Shown here: piece after piece, positions 17,751-25,552 of the stretch
Layout of the letters: every line of letters begins with the position of its first letter
How positions within the stretch are numbered: position 1 is the stretch's first letter
Virus record (IMG/VR): IMGVR_UViG_3300010413_000107
Span: 1-33,451 of that record
DNA length: 33,451 bases
Reading direction: 5' to 3' (one strand)
DNA from: a virus
Translations under genes and position numbers: made by a program
The notes under the pieces: generated by a model
The model's database searches: none
The model's input: only the letters and a program-made list of their open reading frames with translations
Told to the model about the DNA's origin: nothing

Positions 17751-18395
17751 TTATGAAGTTGTTGTGGTTGACGAAGTTGAAGTCGTGGTTGTCATTGTGC
17801 CTTGTCCGTCATCCCAGTAGATACGACCTAAAGGTTTGTCGTCCCAAGCCGCATGACCACCAGACATACCACTATCCGCACGTTTTGCTTCAATGGTAAT
17901 CGGAACTGCGGCGATTTCTTCCGTCTGAAAGTCTACTTCAGGAGCAGACAGAACTTGCGCTCTCGGGAAGATAATCGTCATGGTGTTTACCGCATCAGGA
18001 AACGTGTAAACAGCTTCCATTCTGACATACTGCGGCGTAGCTAAAGCACCGAGCCCGATACTTCCCGAATGTGCGGCTGAATACTCAGACGCAGACGGAT
18101 CAAGCCCTTTAGCAAGCGCCATATTCGCAGGAGTCAACTCTTTAAACGAACATTCGAGCATAGCAGACTCCCGCAAAGGAAACACCGCATCTTCAAGTAA
18201 CGGATACCCCGATTCTAATTTGTAAAACTCTTGGTTCAGGGTCAGCTTGGTGTTAGCAAGCGCACCAATAGAATCGGTTGAAGCAAGAATAGGTCGAATC
18301 TGCCCCACAAAGGTGGCAGAGTTACCGATCCTTATTTGAGCAAGTCCCAACGGGACTGTCGTGGTGTCCTTGGTAGTTGGTCCAGTTCTTGGCAT
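17751..18395 (-). CDS. Major tail tube protein with Ser/Thr tail
   Basis: A 214-residue protein of the size and place of a siphovirus tube subunit: after the tail terminator candidate and just before the G/GT chaperone genes. The body is beta-rich, with KLTLNQEFYKLESGYPLLED (about 50-69) and a late VPITIEAKR strand. The final ~16 residues (TTTTSTSSTTTTS) are a Ser/Thr tail, which would be displayed many times along the tail if exposed. The ribosome binding site AGAAAGGAGGTGAGGACTA is near-perfect, fitting a highly made structural protein. Confidence 0.76.
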   Translation of the reverse strand: MPRTGPTTKDTTTVPLGLAQIRIGNSATFVGQIRPILASTDSIGALANTKLTLNQEFYKLESGYPLLEDAVFPLRESAMLECSFKELTPANMALAKGLDPSASEYSAAHSGSIGLGALATPQYVRMEAVYTFPDAVNTMTIIFPRAQVLSAPEVDFQTEEIAAVPITIEAKRADSGMSGGHAAWDDKPLGRIYWDDGQGTMTTTTSTSSTTTTS

Positions 18396-18691
18396 TAGTC
18401 CTCACCTCCTTTCTCTGTTGGATTTATCTCTGCCGGTAGAGATTCGACCTGTTCATCGATTGCTTCCTTAGCTTGTGGAAAAAAGTTAAAGATATTCCAA
18501 TGATCTGGATTGTCTCGTCTGCATGATCGGCGCAGACACCTCATTTTAAGATTCCCATGAATGTGCATTTCAACAGGAACAAATTTTTTATTTTTACCAA
18601 ACACGAAATACCACAGACCATTGGGCCTTCGCTCAATGAGAATCTTGCCGCATTTTTCGCATCGATAAAATAGCTTCTTAGAGCGTGACAT
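18395..18691 (-). CDS. Zinc-ribbon-like small protein
   Basis: A 98-residue protein with CEKC at 11-14 and a second Cys pair at 52 and 57 (CLRRSC), a four-Cys zinc-ribbon pattern, surrounded by many Lys/Arg and followed by an acidic tail. Nucleic-acid binding is plausible, and the general form recalls Mu Com-like zinc fingers, but its place between tail terminator and tube genes is unusual. It may be a moron or a translational regulator; no role is assigned. Confidence 0.6.
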   Translation of the reverse strand: MSRSKKLFYRCEKCGKILIERRPNGLWYFVFGKNKKFVPVEMHIHGNLKMRCLRRSCRRDNPDHWNIFNFFPQAKEAIDEQVESLPAEINPTEKGGED

Positions 18692-18740
18692 TTTAATTAC
18701 CCTTGTCTTGATATTCGTTTAAAAAGATCGTTTAAATTTG

Positions 18741-18755
18741 AGCTCCTGAGGAGCT
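18741..18755. repeat. Small perfect hairpin between tail genes
   Basis: AGCTCC-TGA-GGAGCT forms a six-pair stem with a three-base loop in the 70-bp gap between the 157-residue tail gene and the zinc-ribbon gene. On the minus strand it is followed after about 13 bases by a T5 run, so weak termination or attenuation is possible. Two copies of CGTTTAAA lie alongside it. Confidence 0.4.
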
Positions 18756-18760
18756 GTGTT

Positions 18761-19234
18761 TTATATTTTAGAAGCAAAGCGCAACGTTAAATAAATCACT
18801 TTGAACTTAGACTCGTCTTCCGCAATTAAAACACCGGATTCTATAATGTCTTGAACCACTATACCACCAATCTTTACCCAAGGAGTAGGTGCTTCATAAC
18901 TTCGATAGAAGTCTATTGATTTAATTCCAGTACCTTCGATAGTGGTAAAGTATCCTATAACTTTATCACATAGTTGGGCAAGTCTAAATCCTTCATTATC
19001 TTGACGAGTACAACATCGGATTTCTACGCTCGCTCTGCTGAGATCATCCCTGTAAAAATCTCCAAAACGAACATTGAGCCAAGTTGTAAGCTCCATATTA
19101 TTCGCTAACTTTGGTTTAGACAAAGCAGGATCAAAACTAATCGGCACTTTTTCTATCGTCCACATGGTATCAACGATGTACTTTTTCATGCTATCCTTAA
19201 AATTAGCTTCTCGTGCTGTTGGGTCGAGAGCCAT
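18761..19234 (-). CDS. Tail terminator protein (candidate)
   Basis: A 157-residue protein. Mixed alpha/beta with NMELTTWLNVRFGDF and RASVEIRCCTRQDNEGFRLAQLCDKV, resembling the pattern of U-type tail terminators (a strand, a helix holding LxxLxDxV, then strands ending VIYLTLRF). It precedes the tail tube gene, where terminators are usually encoded. The start is coupled to the gene before it (TAATG overlap) and has AGGAGGGAAGTGTA upstream. The family call is by size, pattern and synteny. Confidence 0.55.
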   Translation of the reverse strand: MALDPTAREANFKDSMKKYIVDTMWTIEKVPISFDPALSKPKLANNMELTTWLNVRFGDFYRDDLSRASVEIRCCTRQDNEGFRLAQLCDKVIGYFTTIEGTGIKSIDFYRSYEAPTPWVKIGGIVVQDIIESGVLIAEDESKFKVIYLTLRFASKI

Positions 19235-19446
19235 TACACTTCCCTCCTCAGCATTTCTTCTGTCAGTTTATCGAGTTTGGGAAAGAAGTCACCGATTACA
19301 TAATCCTTAGCTTTCAGCATGTCTTCTTCCGAAACATCTCCTTGAAACTCACAGTTGTCAAGAAAGTCAAGCAACTTCTGAACCTGAGTTAATGACAACT
19401 CGATTCTAACATGCCAATCTTTCGGATATACTTCTAAGATGTCCAT
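19234..19446 (-). CDS. Small helical protein of the connector region
   Basis: A 70-residue acidic protein (DILEVYPKDWHVRIELSLTQ, then a helix with LLDFLDNCEF). It overlaps both neighbours by one base in TAATG junctions, so it is translated as part of a tight cassette with the 134-residue protein and the tail terminator candidate. No motif is recognised. Confidence 0.6.
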   Translation of the reverse strand: MDILEVYPKDWHVRIELSLTQVQKLLDFLDNCEFQGDVSEEDMLKAKDYVIGDFFPKLDKLTEEMLRREV

Positions 19447-19844
19447 TACAGTCGCCTCAAAAAGTTTGCAATTCTTTCGTCTTTTTGGGTTGGTGATAAA
19501 AACTTACCAGACAGAATCATATTTTTTATATCTTTAGCCATCTTGTTTTCTCGTCTGATTCTGCCTTGAGAAACCATCTTGTTTTTCATGTGAAGGTCAA
19601 GAAGTCTGCTTTTACATGACCAATATATCTGCGTGTAAAGGTATCTCTCCCTGATTTGAGAATCTTCAGGAAGAGACTCACAATATTTCCTGATTTCAAG
19701 ATTCATACCTCTTGAAAAATGTCCCCACTTCAAACTGAGGCGTCCCTCTTTTCCCTTTAATTCGTTAAATTTAATGTCGATTTGTTCAATAAATTGCTCC
19801 GGTGAATATTCTGGATAAAAATTTCTTATAGGTTCATTATTCAT
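19446..19844 (-). CDS. Hypothetical head-tail region protein
   Basis: From ATG at 19844 (ATGA overlap with the upstream gene) it is 132 residues, helical and basic, with an N-terminal YSPEQFIEQIDIKFNEL and a Lys/Arg-rich C-terminal half (RIRRENKMAKDIKNMI). A TTG at 19850 is an alternative start, but GGAGG lies eight bases before 19844. It is unrecognised; a connector or chaperone role is suggested only by context. Confidence 0.6.
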   Translation of the reverse strand: MNNEPIRNFYPEYSPEQFIEQIDIKFNELKGKEGRLSLKWGHFSRGMNLEIRKYCESLPEDSQIRERYLYTQIYWSCKSRLLDLHMKNKMVSQGRIRRENKMAKDIKNMILSGKFLSPTQKDERIANFLRRL

Positions 19845-20416
19845 CGCCAACTCCTCCCGATTAGGTCTTTAGATTCTTTTACTCGTTTCGGGAATCCCCC
19901 ACGTTGATACTCGACTTTTGTTGGTCTAAAAATTGGTCTTGCAGGATGATTATATCCTGCATAGACTCCCCCATATTCATTGACATAAGCATACATATTT
20001 ATCGATTTTGGTTTACCTGCCCCGGGAGGCATGAGCCAAGAACTACCAGGAACCATTCCAGCGTTAGGTGGTAAACCACCAATCCATCGTTGTGGATGTC
20101 TATCTCGATAAACTGTTAATGATTTGATTATTTCTCCCCTCATAATCCAAAAACCACGCATCATAAAATACTGAGATTTCCACTTTTCATACTTTGGATT
20201 ATAAGGAGCTGATCCACCTAAATGCTTTTGACTCATTATATTTTTGGTCAGTAGATTGACATAGTCAACAGCTCCTCGATAGGGGAGCTCTTTCTTTTCT
20301 CTATCCACAGCACGTTGCACTCTTCCTAAAGCTCTAACATATCTGCGGACATCATTTGGATCGAATAGTATTTCGAGACTAATCAACGTATAACCATCCA
20401 CCAATGAGTTTTTCAA
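19841..20416 (-). CDS. HK97 gp10-like tail completion protein (candidate)
   Basis: A 191-residue protein, strongly basic. It contains GGSAPYNPKYEKWKSQ, then FWIMRGEIIKSLTVY, a pattern like the W..hR.G.Lh.Sh segment of gp10/virion-morphogenesis tail completion proteins. The Gly/Pro-rich middle (MVPGSSWLMPPGAGKP) and a late HPARPIFRPT also fit that group. It likely bridges head connector and tail. The start is TTG at 20416 inside the preceding gene; a GTG at 20401 is another option and neither has a strong ribosome binding site. Confidence 0.55.
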   Translation of the reverse strand: MKNSLVDGYTLISLEILFDPNDVRRYVRALGRVQRAVDREKKELPYRGAVDYVNLLTKNIMSQKHLGGSAPYNPKYEKWKSQYFMMRGFWIMRGEIIKSLTVYRDRHPQRWIGGLPPNAGMVPGSSWLMPPGAGKPKSINMYAYVNEYGGVYAGYNHPARPIFRPTKVEYQRGGFPKRVKESKDLIGRSWR

Positions 20417-20786
20417 ACTTGCATTTCTCTGAATTAAACGGTAAAGGTTGACTTTTAATATCAGGATTTAATTTCAAATTACTGCTGAATAATCTTGGCT
20501 CAAAAACAACCTTACCGTCACCTCTTGCCATGAATAAGGAAAACATATCAATATCACGAGAATAAAGCAAAACTGATCTAATATCGGCAATAAGTCGTGG
20601 ATCAAACCACTCGTTGTCATAAGCAACAGCATAGAACAACGATTTTTTAATGGTACTATTGATTTGAGACCAGCTCCGAGCCGCATAGTGCTGATGAACA
20701 ATCGACATAGAGCTTTCCACGGTACGTTTAGCCTTCTCCTCATTCAGTAATCCCTTTCTCGGGACAATGAATAAATCCATTAACAT
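20379..20786 (-). CDS. Hypothetical connector-region protein
   Basis: A 135-residue mixed protein beginning MLMDLFIVPRKGLLNEEKAK; a second ATG two codons later is equally possible. The middle is helical (INSTIKKSLFYAVAYDNEWF). It starts two bases after the Ser/Thr-tailed connector stop and overlaps the next gene by about 38 bases, indicating translational coupling. No family recognised. Confidence 0.58.
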   Translation of the reverse strand: MLMDLFIVPRKGLLNEEKAKRTVESSMSIVHQHYAARSWSQINSTIKKSLFYAVAYDNEWFDPRLIADIRSVLLYSRDIDMFSLFMARGDGKVVFEPRLFSSNLKLNPDIKSQPLPFNSEKCKFEKLIGGWLYVD

Positions 20787-20788
20787 AG

Positions 20789-21481
20789 CTATGCCGTAGT
20801 TGTGGTTGTAGACGTTGTTGTAGAGGTAGTTGAGCTTGTTGAGGTTGTTGTAGTTGATGGTGCGGGACGTGAATCTTCACCAACCTCAAAAACATCTACT
20901 CCTTCGTAACGTCTCGGTTTAATCGTTTCAACACGATAGTATGATGTAGAGGTTAGTCGAATACGGTCAAGCGTTTGCACACGCAAAGATTCGGGCAGGT
21001 AGAGTTCGTGTACTTCGAGTCCTAAGTACCCTAACTCCTCATCTGTGACAAGATCATGACCATATAGTGGGGTCGTCAAAAGTCCATAAACTCGACCCTT
21101 CACCATTTGCCACGTTGTTAATTTCTGGTAGTTCGAATCCCAATTATCTGACTCATAAGGTCGGATTATGTCAAGTACAACATTACATTTATAAAGAACC
21201 ACATCGTACTTGATTATTGAGTCCTCAAACATCATTGGGGTTATGTTCATTACGATGTAAATGTCCCCAGTCGTAATAAACTGAACATAATCTCCACCGA
21301 CAGCTAACGTGTTGTATGGAAACCACGCTTCAAGGAAGAACTCACGAATAAAAGGTTTAGTTACCTGACTATTCGCTTTAAAATATGTTTTCTCCCCTGT
21401 TAAATCTCCGCTGTCTCGAAGTATCTTATATGAAGTGCCTACCTCATCCAATACTTCTTCGATGTCAGGACCTATCGTCAT
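20789..21481 (-). CDS. Head-tail connector/stopper candidate with Ser/Thr tail
   Basis: A 230-residue beta-rich protein with VQFITTGDIYIVMNITPMMF (about 64-83), typical of small barrel connectors that report 'status after measurement' in stopper families, then a mixed domain. The last ~24 residues are STTTTSTSSTTSTTTSTTTT plus TA. It lies between the 149-residue adaptor-like gene and tail completion genes. Stoppers are usually about 100-130 residues, so this protein is longer than usual, and the identification is by context. Confidence 0.55.
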   Translation of the reverse strand: MTIGPDIEEVLDEVGTSYKILRDSGDLTGEKTYFKANSQVTKPFIREFFLEAWFPYNTLAVGGDYVQFITTGDIYIVMNITPMMFEDSIIKYDVVLYKCNVVLDIIRPYESDNWDSNYQKLTTWQMVKGRVYGLLTTPLYGHDLVTDEELGYLGLEVHELYLPESLRVQTLDRIRLTSTSYYRVETIKPRRYEGVDVFEVGEDSRPAPSTTTTSTSSTTSTTTSTTTTTA

Positions 21482-21484
21482 TGG

Positions 21485-21934
21485 TTAATTCTCTTTAGGA
21501 TCAAACTCAACCAGTTGTTCATCATCGTATGTGATGTCCGTACCATATTCAGCATAAGCAAATCCAGCATCAATTTTAGTACCAAACATCTTATACGAAT
21601 CGACTCCAGCAAACAGATCAGGACGTTCTTCTTGAAATGTTTCGAACTGTTTGTCCTCCATCTCTATCAGTTTGCTATAATGATCGAACCTGTGTTGCAG
21701 GTTGATTTGCTCGAATTTGAACTTGTGTGCGCTCTCGGTTAGAAGATAAAAAAACAAATGACGTTTGGCTCGTTTCTTGACCCAGTATTCAACTAAGTTA
21801 CCAGAAACAGGAAATGAGCTATCAAACTCTCTGATAGAATCGTCAGCGGCATTTTCGTAGTCTTCAGGAACTAAATACTGATGAAGACCCTTTACCTCTT
21901 TCTCCAGCTTCAAAAGTAACTCTTGTTTGGTCAT
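21485..21934 (-). CDS. Head-tail adaptor-like protein
   Basis: A 149-residue acidic, helical protein (NLVEYWVKKRAKRHLFFYLLTESAHKF..., about 46-75) with a C-terminal acidic extension. The helical form and place after the capsid genes fit gp6/gp15-type adaptors that dock below the portal. Its ribosome binding site lies in the last codons of the gene before it (TTAGGAGATAACAA). Confidence 0.52.
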   Translation of the reverse strand: MTKQELLLKLEKEVKGLHQYLVPEDYENAADDSIREFDSSFPVSGNLVEYWVKKRAKRHLFFYLLTESAHKFKFEQINLQHRFDHYSKLIEMEDKQFETFQEERPDLFAGVDSYKMFGTKIDAGFAYAEYGTDITYDDEQLVEFDPKEN

Positions 21935-21937
21935 TTG

Positions 21938-22279
21938 TTATCTCCTAACAAGTTTCGACTTTCTCTTTTTTGGTAAAACAGCGGCCTCTACCTCCCGCTT
22001 TTCTTTTTGTAGAGCTTCCTCTAACGAAGCTCTGGTTGAGACAGACGTTTTAATATCGTTTGTTGTCGAAGTCTGTACAGGATTATTTGTTTTCTTAGGT
22101 GGAATTATTTTCTCCTCAGATTGCTGTGTTATTTCCACCGTTCCCGTGCCTCTTGCAATCTCAAGCATCAATTCGGCTGGTATAGAGGGGTACTCCCTGT
22201 TCGGGAAGTAAGACCCCTCTATCCATACCGTCTTGCCAAACTTGAGGGTTTTTAACAGCTTGACTTGTTCGACTTTCAT
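21938..22279 (-). CDS. Hypothetical capsid-adjacent protein with basic C-terminus
   Basis: A 113-residue protein. The first ~50 residues (VKLLKTLKFGKTVWIEGSYF) form a small beta unit. The rest is polar and helical, ending in a very basic PKKRKSKLVRR. The final KLVRR codons are also the ribosome binding site of the next gene. It has GGGAGGAGTAATCG before ATG. No function is recognised. Confidence 0.58.
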   Translation of the reverse strand: MKVEQVKLLKTLKFGKTVWIEGSYFPNREYPSIPAELMLEIARGTGTVEITQQSEEKIIPPKKTNNPVQTSTTNDIKTSVSTRASLEEALQKEKREVEAAVLPKKRKSKLVRR

Positions 22280-22296
22280 CGATTACTCCTCCCTTA

Positions 22297-23622
22297 TTAG
22301 GTGGAAGTTGTGGTTGAGGTTGAACTCGTGGTAGTCGTTGTGCTTGTTGCAGACTCACCAGCTCTGGAAGTAACATCAATGGAGTAAATTGCATCCGTAT
22401 GATACAGAACAGGCAAACCTTTGTCTTGCACCCGAATCCACGTACCCTCGGGGTCCCACTCATCTTTACGATCTGTGTAAAGACCCCAATGACGACCAAG
22501 TCCGAAGGGGGCTTGGATGTACCGACTAATCGGGGTTCCCTCTACGGAAGATGCCATCATTATGAATTTGTCACCCGGCACATAGTACCGTTGCATGGTA
22601 ACATAATCCTCACCGGCTACATAGCTGTTGGTGAACGGGTATTCGATTTGGATTTGATTGGTGAACTTGTTGACAGACAGAATGTAACGTTGCTCGTATG
22701 TATCCGCATTGCTACGATCCCAGATCGTCAGTTTTTCGTATGCGTCAAAATCCGACGCATCGTTCACTTGAATCCATGTGGTAGACCCGCCGGTTACAGC
22801 ACCGGTGATCTCGGCTTTGACCTCATACATCTCATCGTAAATGATAAAGTTCTTGATGTCGAGGAGAGTGCCGATTACCTTGGCGTTGACAAGAGCAAGG
22901 GCATCGATGCCAGGGCCAGCCATCAGAGTGCCGTTACCAAAAGCATTGGTTTGCAACAGAGCGCGGATCGAAGAATCTTTACCAATCATATCAAGGACTT
23001 GGCTGTTGCAGATAGCAATATCCACTACTCCACCGTTTGCTTCGGCAATCTTGCGTTTACCGTCTTTAACGTCACCCAAAATGTCCTTACTACCACCAGT
23101 ATCCCAGTAGTAAGACGAGCCAAGGGTAACACGATGATCGGACGGGATACCATAGTTAATGGTGACCATATACCCGCCCTTTACTTGGTAGCTGAAACCG
23201 TTGTTGATGAACATGTTGGAGAACATCCACTCTTTTCTCCTATTTGCTCGGTTTACGATGTCAGCTAAGTTATCCGCCAACGTATCAGCGGCAGACTGAT
23301 ACGCTGAATCTGTACCCGGTTTACGAAGATTGTTTAAAAACTCCTCGTCAAAATACCGCTTTTCTTTCCAATAAGCGGCGGTCGCTTGATGCTGTGCGAC
23401 GCCGTGCGGTGCAGAAACGGGTGCAGGCGCTCCCGGGGGAACGAACGGAACCATACCTCTTCCACCTCTTTGCGATTCCCACTTAATTGTGTCGGACTCC
23501 GCATTTCGTGTTCCGGGGAAGAGACTTGAGAACATCAGGTTGGGTGCCGCTTTGAACCTCGTAATGAAGTCCTGTAGTACTTCCAACCTGAGAATGGGTA
23601 TTTCAGAAGCTCCACGTGGCAT
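22297..23622 (-). CDS. Major capsid protein, lambda E-like, with Ser/Thr tail
   Basis: A 441-residue protein with the layout of the lambda gpE group: an N-terminal EIPILRLEVLQDFITRFKAA, a Gly/Pro-rich arm (GGRGMVPFVPPGAPAPVSAP, about 53-72), a helical spine around 105-135, and beta-domain strands including NFIIYDEMYEVKA (HK97 fold). The C-terminus, from about 420, is nearly all Ser/Thr (ATSTTTTTSSTSTTTST), which lambda gpE lacks. The ribosome binding site GAAGGAGGTGAAAACTT is shared base for base with the decoration gene. It forms the icosahedral shell on the scaffold and is stabilised by the decoration protein. Confidence 0.92.
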   Translation of the reverse strand: MPRGASEIPILRLEVLQDFITRFKAAPNLMFSSLFPGTRNAESDTIKWESQRGGRGMVPFVPPGAPAPVSAPHGVAQHQATAAYWKEKRYFDEEFLNNLRKPGTDSAYQSAADTLADNLADIVNRANRRKEWMFSNMFINNGFSYQVKGGYMVTINYGIPSDHRVTLGSSYYWDTGGSKDILGDVKDGKRKIAEANGGVVDIAICNSQVLDMIGKDSSIRALLQTNAFGNGTLMAGPGIDALALVNAKVIGTLLDIKNFIIYDEMYEVKAEITGAVTGGSTTWIQVNDASDFDAYEKLTIWDRSNADTYEQRYILSVNKFTNQIQIEYPFTNSYVAGEDYVTMQRYYVPGDKFIMMASSVEGTPISRYIQAPFGLGRHWGLYTDRKDEWDPEGTWIRVQDKGLPVLYHTDAIYSIDVTSRAGESATSTTTTTSSTSTTTST

Positions 23623-23643
23623 AAGTTTTCACCTCCTTCCGTA
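23618..23643. repeat. 26-bp duplicated translation-start region, copy 1
   Basis: Identical over 26 bp to 24336-24361. It covers the start codon, spacer, the GGAGG ribosome binding site and a few upstream bases of the major capsid gene. The two highest-copy capsid genes thus share the same initiation region. Confidence 0.9.
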
Positions 23644-23650
23644 GAGAATT

Positions 23651-24340
23651 TTAACGAATATACATGTACTGTCCAAACGAAGCGGCGCTCAGGTCTGTCT
23701 TAGCGGCCGCATCAACGTTTGTCAGCAAGCCTTCGTAAAGGACGCAGTTACCGAGAATCAAGGTAGCGACAGCTCCCTTGGCATTAACTCCCAGACCACA
23801 GTCCACAGATTTTTCAAGAATACCAACACAGTCGGAATAGTTATTGGTATTGTCCCCAGCCTCGACTGCAAGATACGCTTTCCTTGCCGCAGTAAAAGAT
23901 GTACCGCCGGTAGCTGTCGTGACTGTAATAGCGGCACGACTCAGATCAGTTGTTCGATCAATAGCGGTAATTGCGCCAAGGTTTTCAGCAGCCGTTGTGT
24001 TATCGTTAATGATAACATCGTCTCCCACATTGAATTTATAGCTATCTTCCTGCGAGACATACAGGATAGAAGCTGTCGTACCAGAATCCGCAACAAGGTA
24101 AGCCCTACCAGGATGCTTTTCAGCGCCCGTAAAAACGGTAGGGTTATAAGGTACAAGTTTGTCACGACCGCCAGCAACGCCAGCAGACTTATTCAAAGCG
24201 AGCGCAGTCCCGATTTTCAACAAACCGTATCCCGCTTGCAACGTGACAGGTACTTTCAGAGCAGCCATCGGTTCCGAGTAGTAAAGGTTCCGATAGTCGT
24301 CTTGAACTCCTCGAATGATTGAAGGAATATCAGTCGGCAT
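23651..24340 (-). CDS. Capsid decoration protein, lambda D-like
   Basis: A 229-residue protein. The C-terminal part has the pattern of the lambda gpD-type beta-tulip domain: a Gly/Ala-rich start with the segment CVGILEKSVDCGLGVNAKGA and a late VATLILGNCVLYEGLL. It is longer than lambda gpD (about 110 residues). The additional N-terminal and middle parts contain GDDVIINDN and ITAIDRTT strands, typical of an added beta module. It precedes the major capsid gene as D precedes E in lambda, and shares its initiation sequence, which would help equimolar production. Confidence 0.76.
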   Translation of the reverse strand: MPTDIPSIIRGVQDDYRNLYYSEPMAALKVPVTLQAGYGLLKIGTALALNKSAGVAGGRDKLVPYNPTVFTGAEKHPGRAYLVADSGTTASILYVSQEDSYKFNVGDDVIINDNTTAAENLGAITAIDRTTDLSRAAITVTTATGGTSFTAARKAYLAVEAGDNTNNYSDCVGILEKSVDCGLGVNAKGAVATLILGNCVLYEGLLTNVDAAAKTDLSAASFGQYMYIR

Positions 24341-24361
24341 AAGTTTTCACCTCCTTCCGTA
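24336..24361. repeat. 26-bp duplicated translation-start region, copy 2
   Basis: Second copy of the shared initiation region, here in front of the decoration gene (see 23618-23643). A related but shorter form, AAGGAGGTGAAATT, precedes the nested scaffold start at 24892. Confidence 0.9.
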
Positions 24362-24370
24362 TAGGAATTT

Positions 24371-24892
24371 TTAAGCCGTTGCTTGCTGACCCGCTCGGGA
24401 TAGCAGATCGTTTGAAAGTTTCGTATTTTCTTCCGCACTAACAGGAGCTTTGCCACCGTCTGCTTTGCGCTCGACAGAGCCCAAACCCGAAACAGACTGA
24501 TTGGAGAGTTTACCTTCCCAATCTTTAATCTCCTCGTTAATCGCGGCAGAAAACGCCTCAACGTCAAGAACATCGTCTTTGACGAATTTCTTGAAGGAAA
24601 CCATTCTCTTGACTTTCTCATGGAGATAGTCGTCAATGTCAGATTCCGCTAACTTCTCAGCCCAGATTCTATCAGCATGGTCTTCCCTCTCACGTTCCTC
24701 ACGGAGAGCGTCTTTCTTCTCCAGACCAGCGAGACGCTTTTCGTTATCAGCGTTCTTTTGCTCCAGAGCATCTTTCTCAGCCGTGAATTGTGCCCGTTCC
24801 TTGTCAAATTCCTTGTTCAAGGCGACTTTCACCTCCTCAGACAGTTGGGTGACAAGATCAGGGTGTTTTTGTTTCAATTCATCCAGATTCAT
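24371..24892 (-). CDS. Nested scaffolding protein (lambda Nu3-like)
   Basis: An in-frame ATG at 24892 (residue 374 of the long form) has a near-perfect ribosome binding site, GGAAGGAGGTGAAATT. The product (173 residues, MNLDELKQKHPDLVTQL...) is the whole coiled-coil scaffold domain: Glu/Lys-rich heptads over about 30-80, then a KKFVKDDVLDVEAF segment and a C-terminal part likely to contact the shell. The design equals lambda C/Nu3. The scaffold is needed in greater amount than protease, which the better initiation signal would give. Confidence 0.8.
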   Translation of the reverse strand: MNLDELKQKHPDLVTQLSEEVKVALNKEFDKERAQFTAEKDALEQKNADNEKRLAGLEKKDALREEREREDHADRIWAEKLAESDIDDYLHEKVKRMVSFKKFVKDDVLDVEAFSAAINEEIKDWEGKLSNQSVSGLGSVERKADGGKAPVSAEENTKLSNDLLSRAGQQATA

Positions 24893-25552
24893 AATTTCAC
24901 CTCCTTCCTCATTGAAATATTGTGTGTCCTCTGACTTTGCGAATTGAGTACCCTCATGGGTCTCCTCAAGCGCATTTTCTATATATTCGACATCTTCGGT
25001 GGCTTCTCTCGAAAACGCAGAGGACTTCGTTGACGAATCCCACCCGAAAACGCAGACAGACGCCTCTTTGAACTCACACTTTCTCCAGACAGTACCCGGA
25101 CCACGCATCGTGAACCCATTTACTTCTGTCGTTTCGTCCTTCATGAGGCGCTGGATTTCAGTAGGTTTTGCATAAATGCTTGCTTGGTAAGGAAAGCCAT
25201 CAGAAGACAATCTCGCAAACTCATTCGCCGCTTCTGTGTCTACAAGATGGGTCTTCTCAGGTACAAGCTCCAACTTATTGTCTTCAATATCAGGTTTCCC
25301 ATTGTGAAAGCCAACTTTCCTTGCGGTATCGTGATTTTCAAGTATTGGGAACTTCCCGCTACCGAATTTGATCCCGCTAAGATCAATGGCTAAATCACCC
25401 CAATACCAATGTCCCTTGATGATTTTCCCATTGTAAGCCGTCATTTGAATACGCATCGGTTTGTCTTCACCGTCTTTAAAAGCAAACGCATGAAAACCTT
25501 CCTCAACAAAACGAAGCGCACCCTTTGGGACTTTTTCAGTTGTGACTTCCAT
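24371..25552 (-). CDS. Internal in-frame product: protease-scaffold without N-terminal extension
   Basis: An ATG at 25552 lies in frame (residue 154 of the long form), preceded by AAGAAGGAGAAACAA, a strong ribosome binding site at good distance. It falls exactly between the Cys-containing extension and the protease domain, so the product would be a normal-sized protease-scaffold of 393 residues. The site is also coded by Lys/Glu residues, so chance cannot be excluded. Confidence 0.5.
   Translation of the reverse strand: MEVTTEKVPKGALRFVEEGFHAFAFKDGEDKPMRIQMTAYNGKIIKGHWYWGDLAIDLSGIKFGSGKFPILENHDTARKVGFHNGKPDIEDNKLELVPEKTHLVDTEAANEFARLSSDGFPYQASIYAKPTEIQRLMKDETTEVNGFTMRGPGTVWRKCEFKEASVCVFGWDSSTKSSAFSREATEDVEYIENALEETHEGTQFAKSEDTQYFNEEGGEIMNLDELKQKHPDLVTQLSEEVKVALNKEFDKERAQFTAEKDALEQKNADNEKRLAGLEKKDALREEREREDHADRIWAEKLAESDIDDYLHEKVKRMVSFKKFVKDDVLDVEAFSAAINEEIKDWEGKLSNQSVSGLGSVERKADGGKAPVSAEENTKLSNDLLSRAGQQATA

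Noticed and set aside
22399-23268. 289-residue plus-strand open frame opposite the major capsid gene
   Set aside because: Antisense to a certain gene, no ribosome binding site, no domain pattern; a product of codon bias in the capsid gene.
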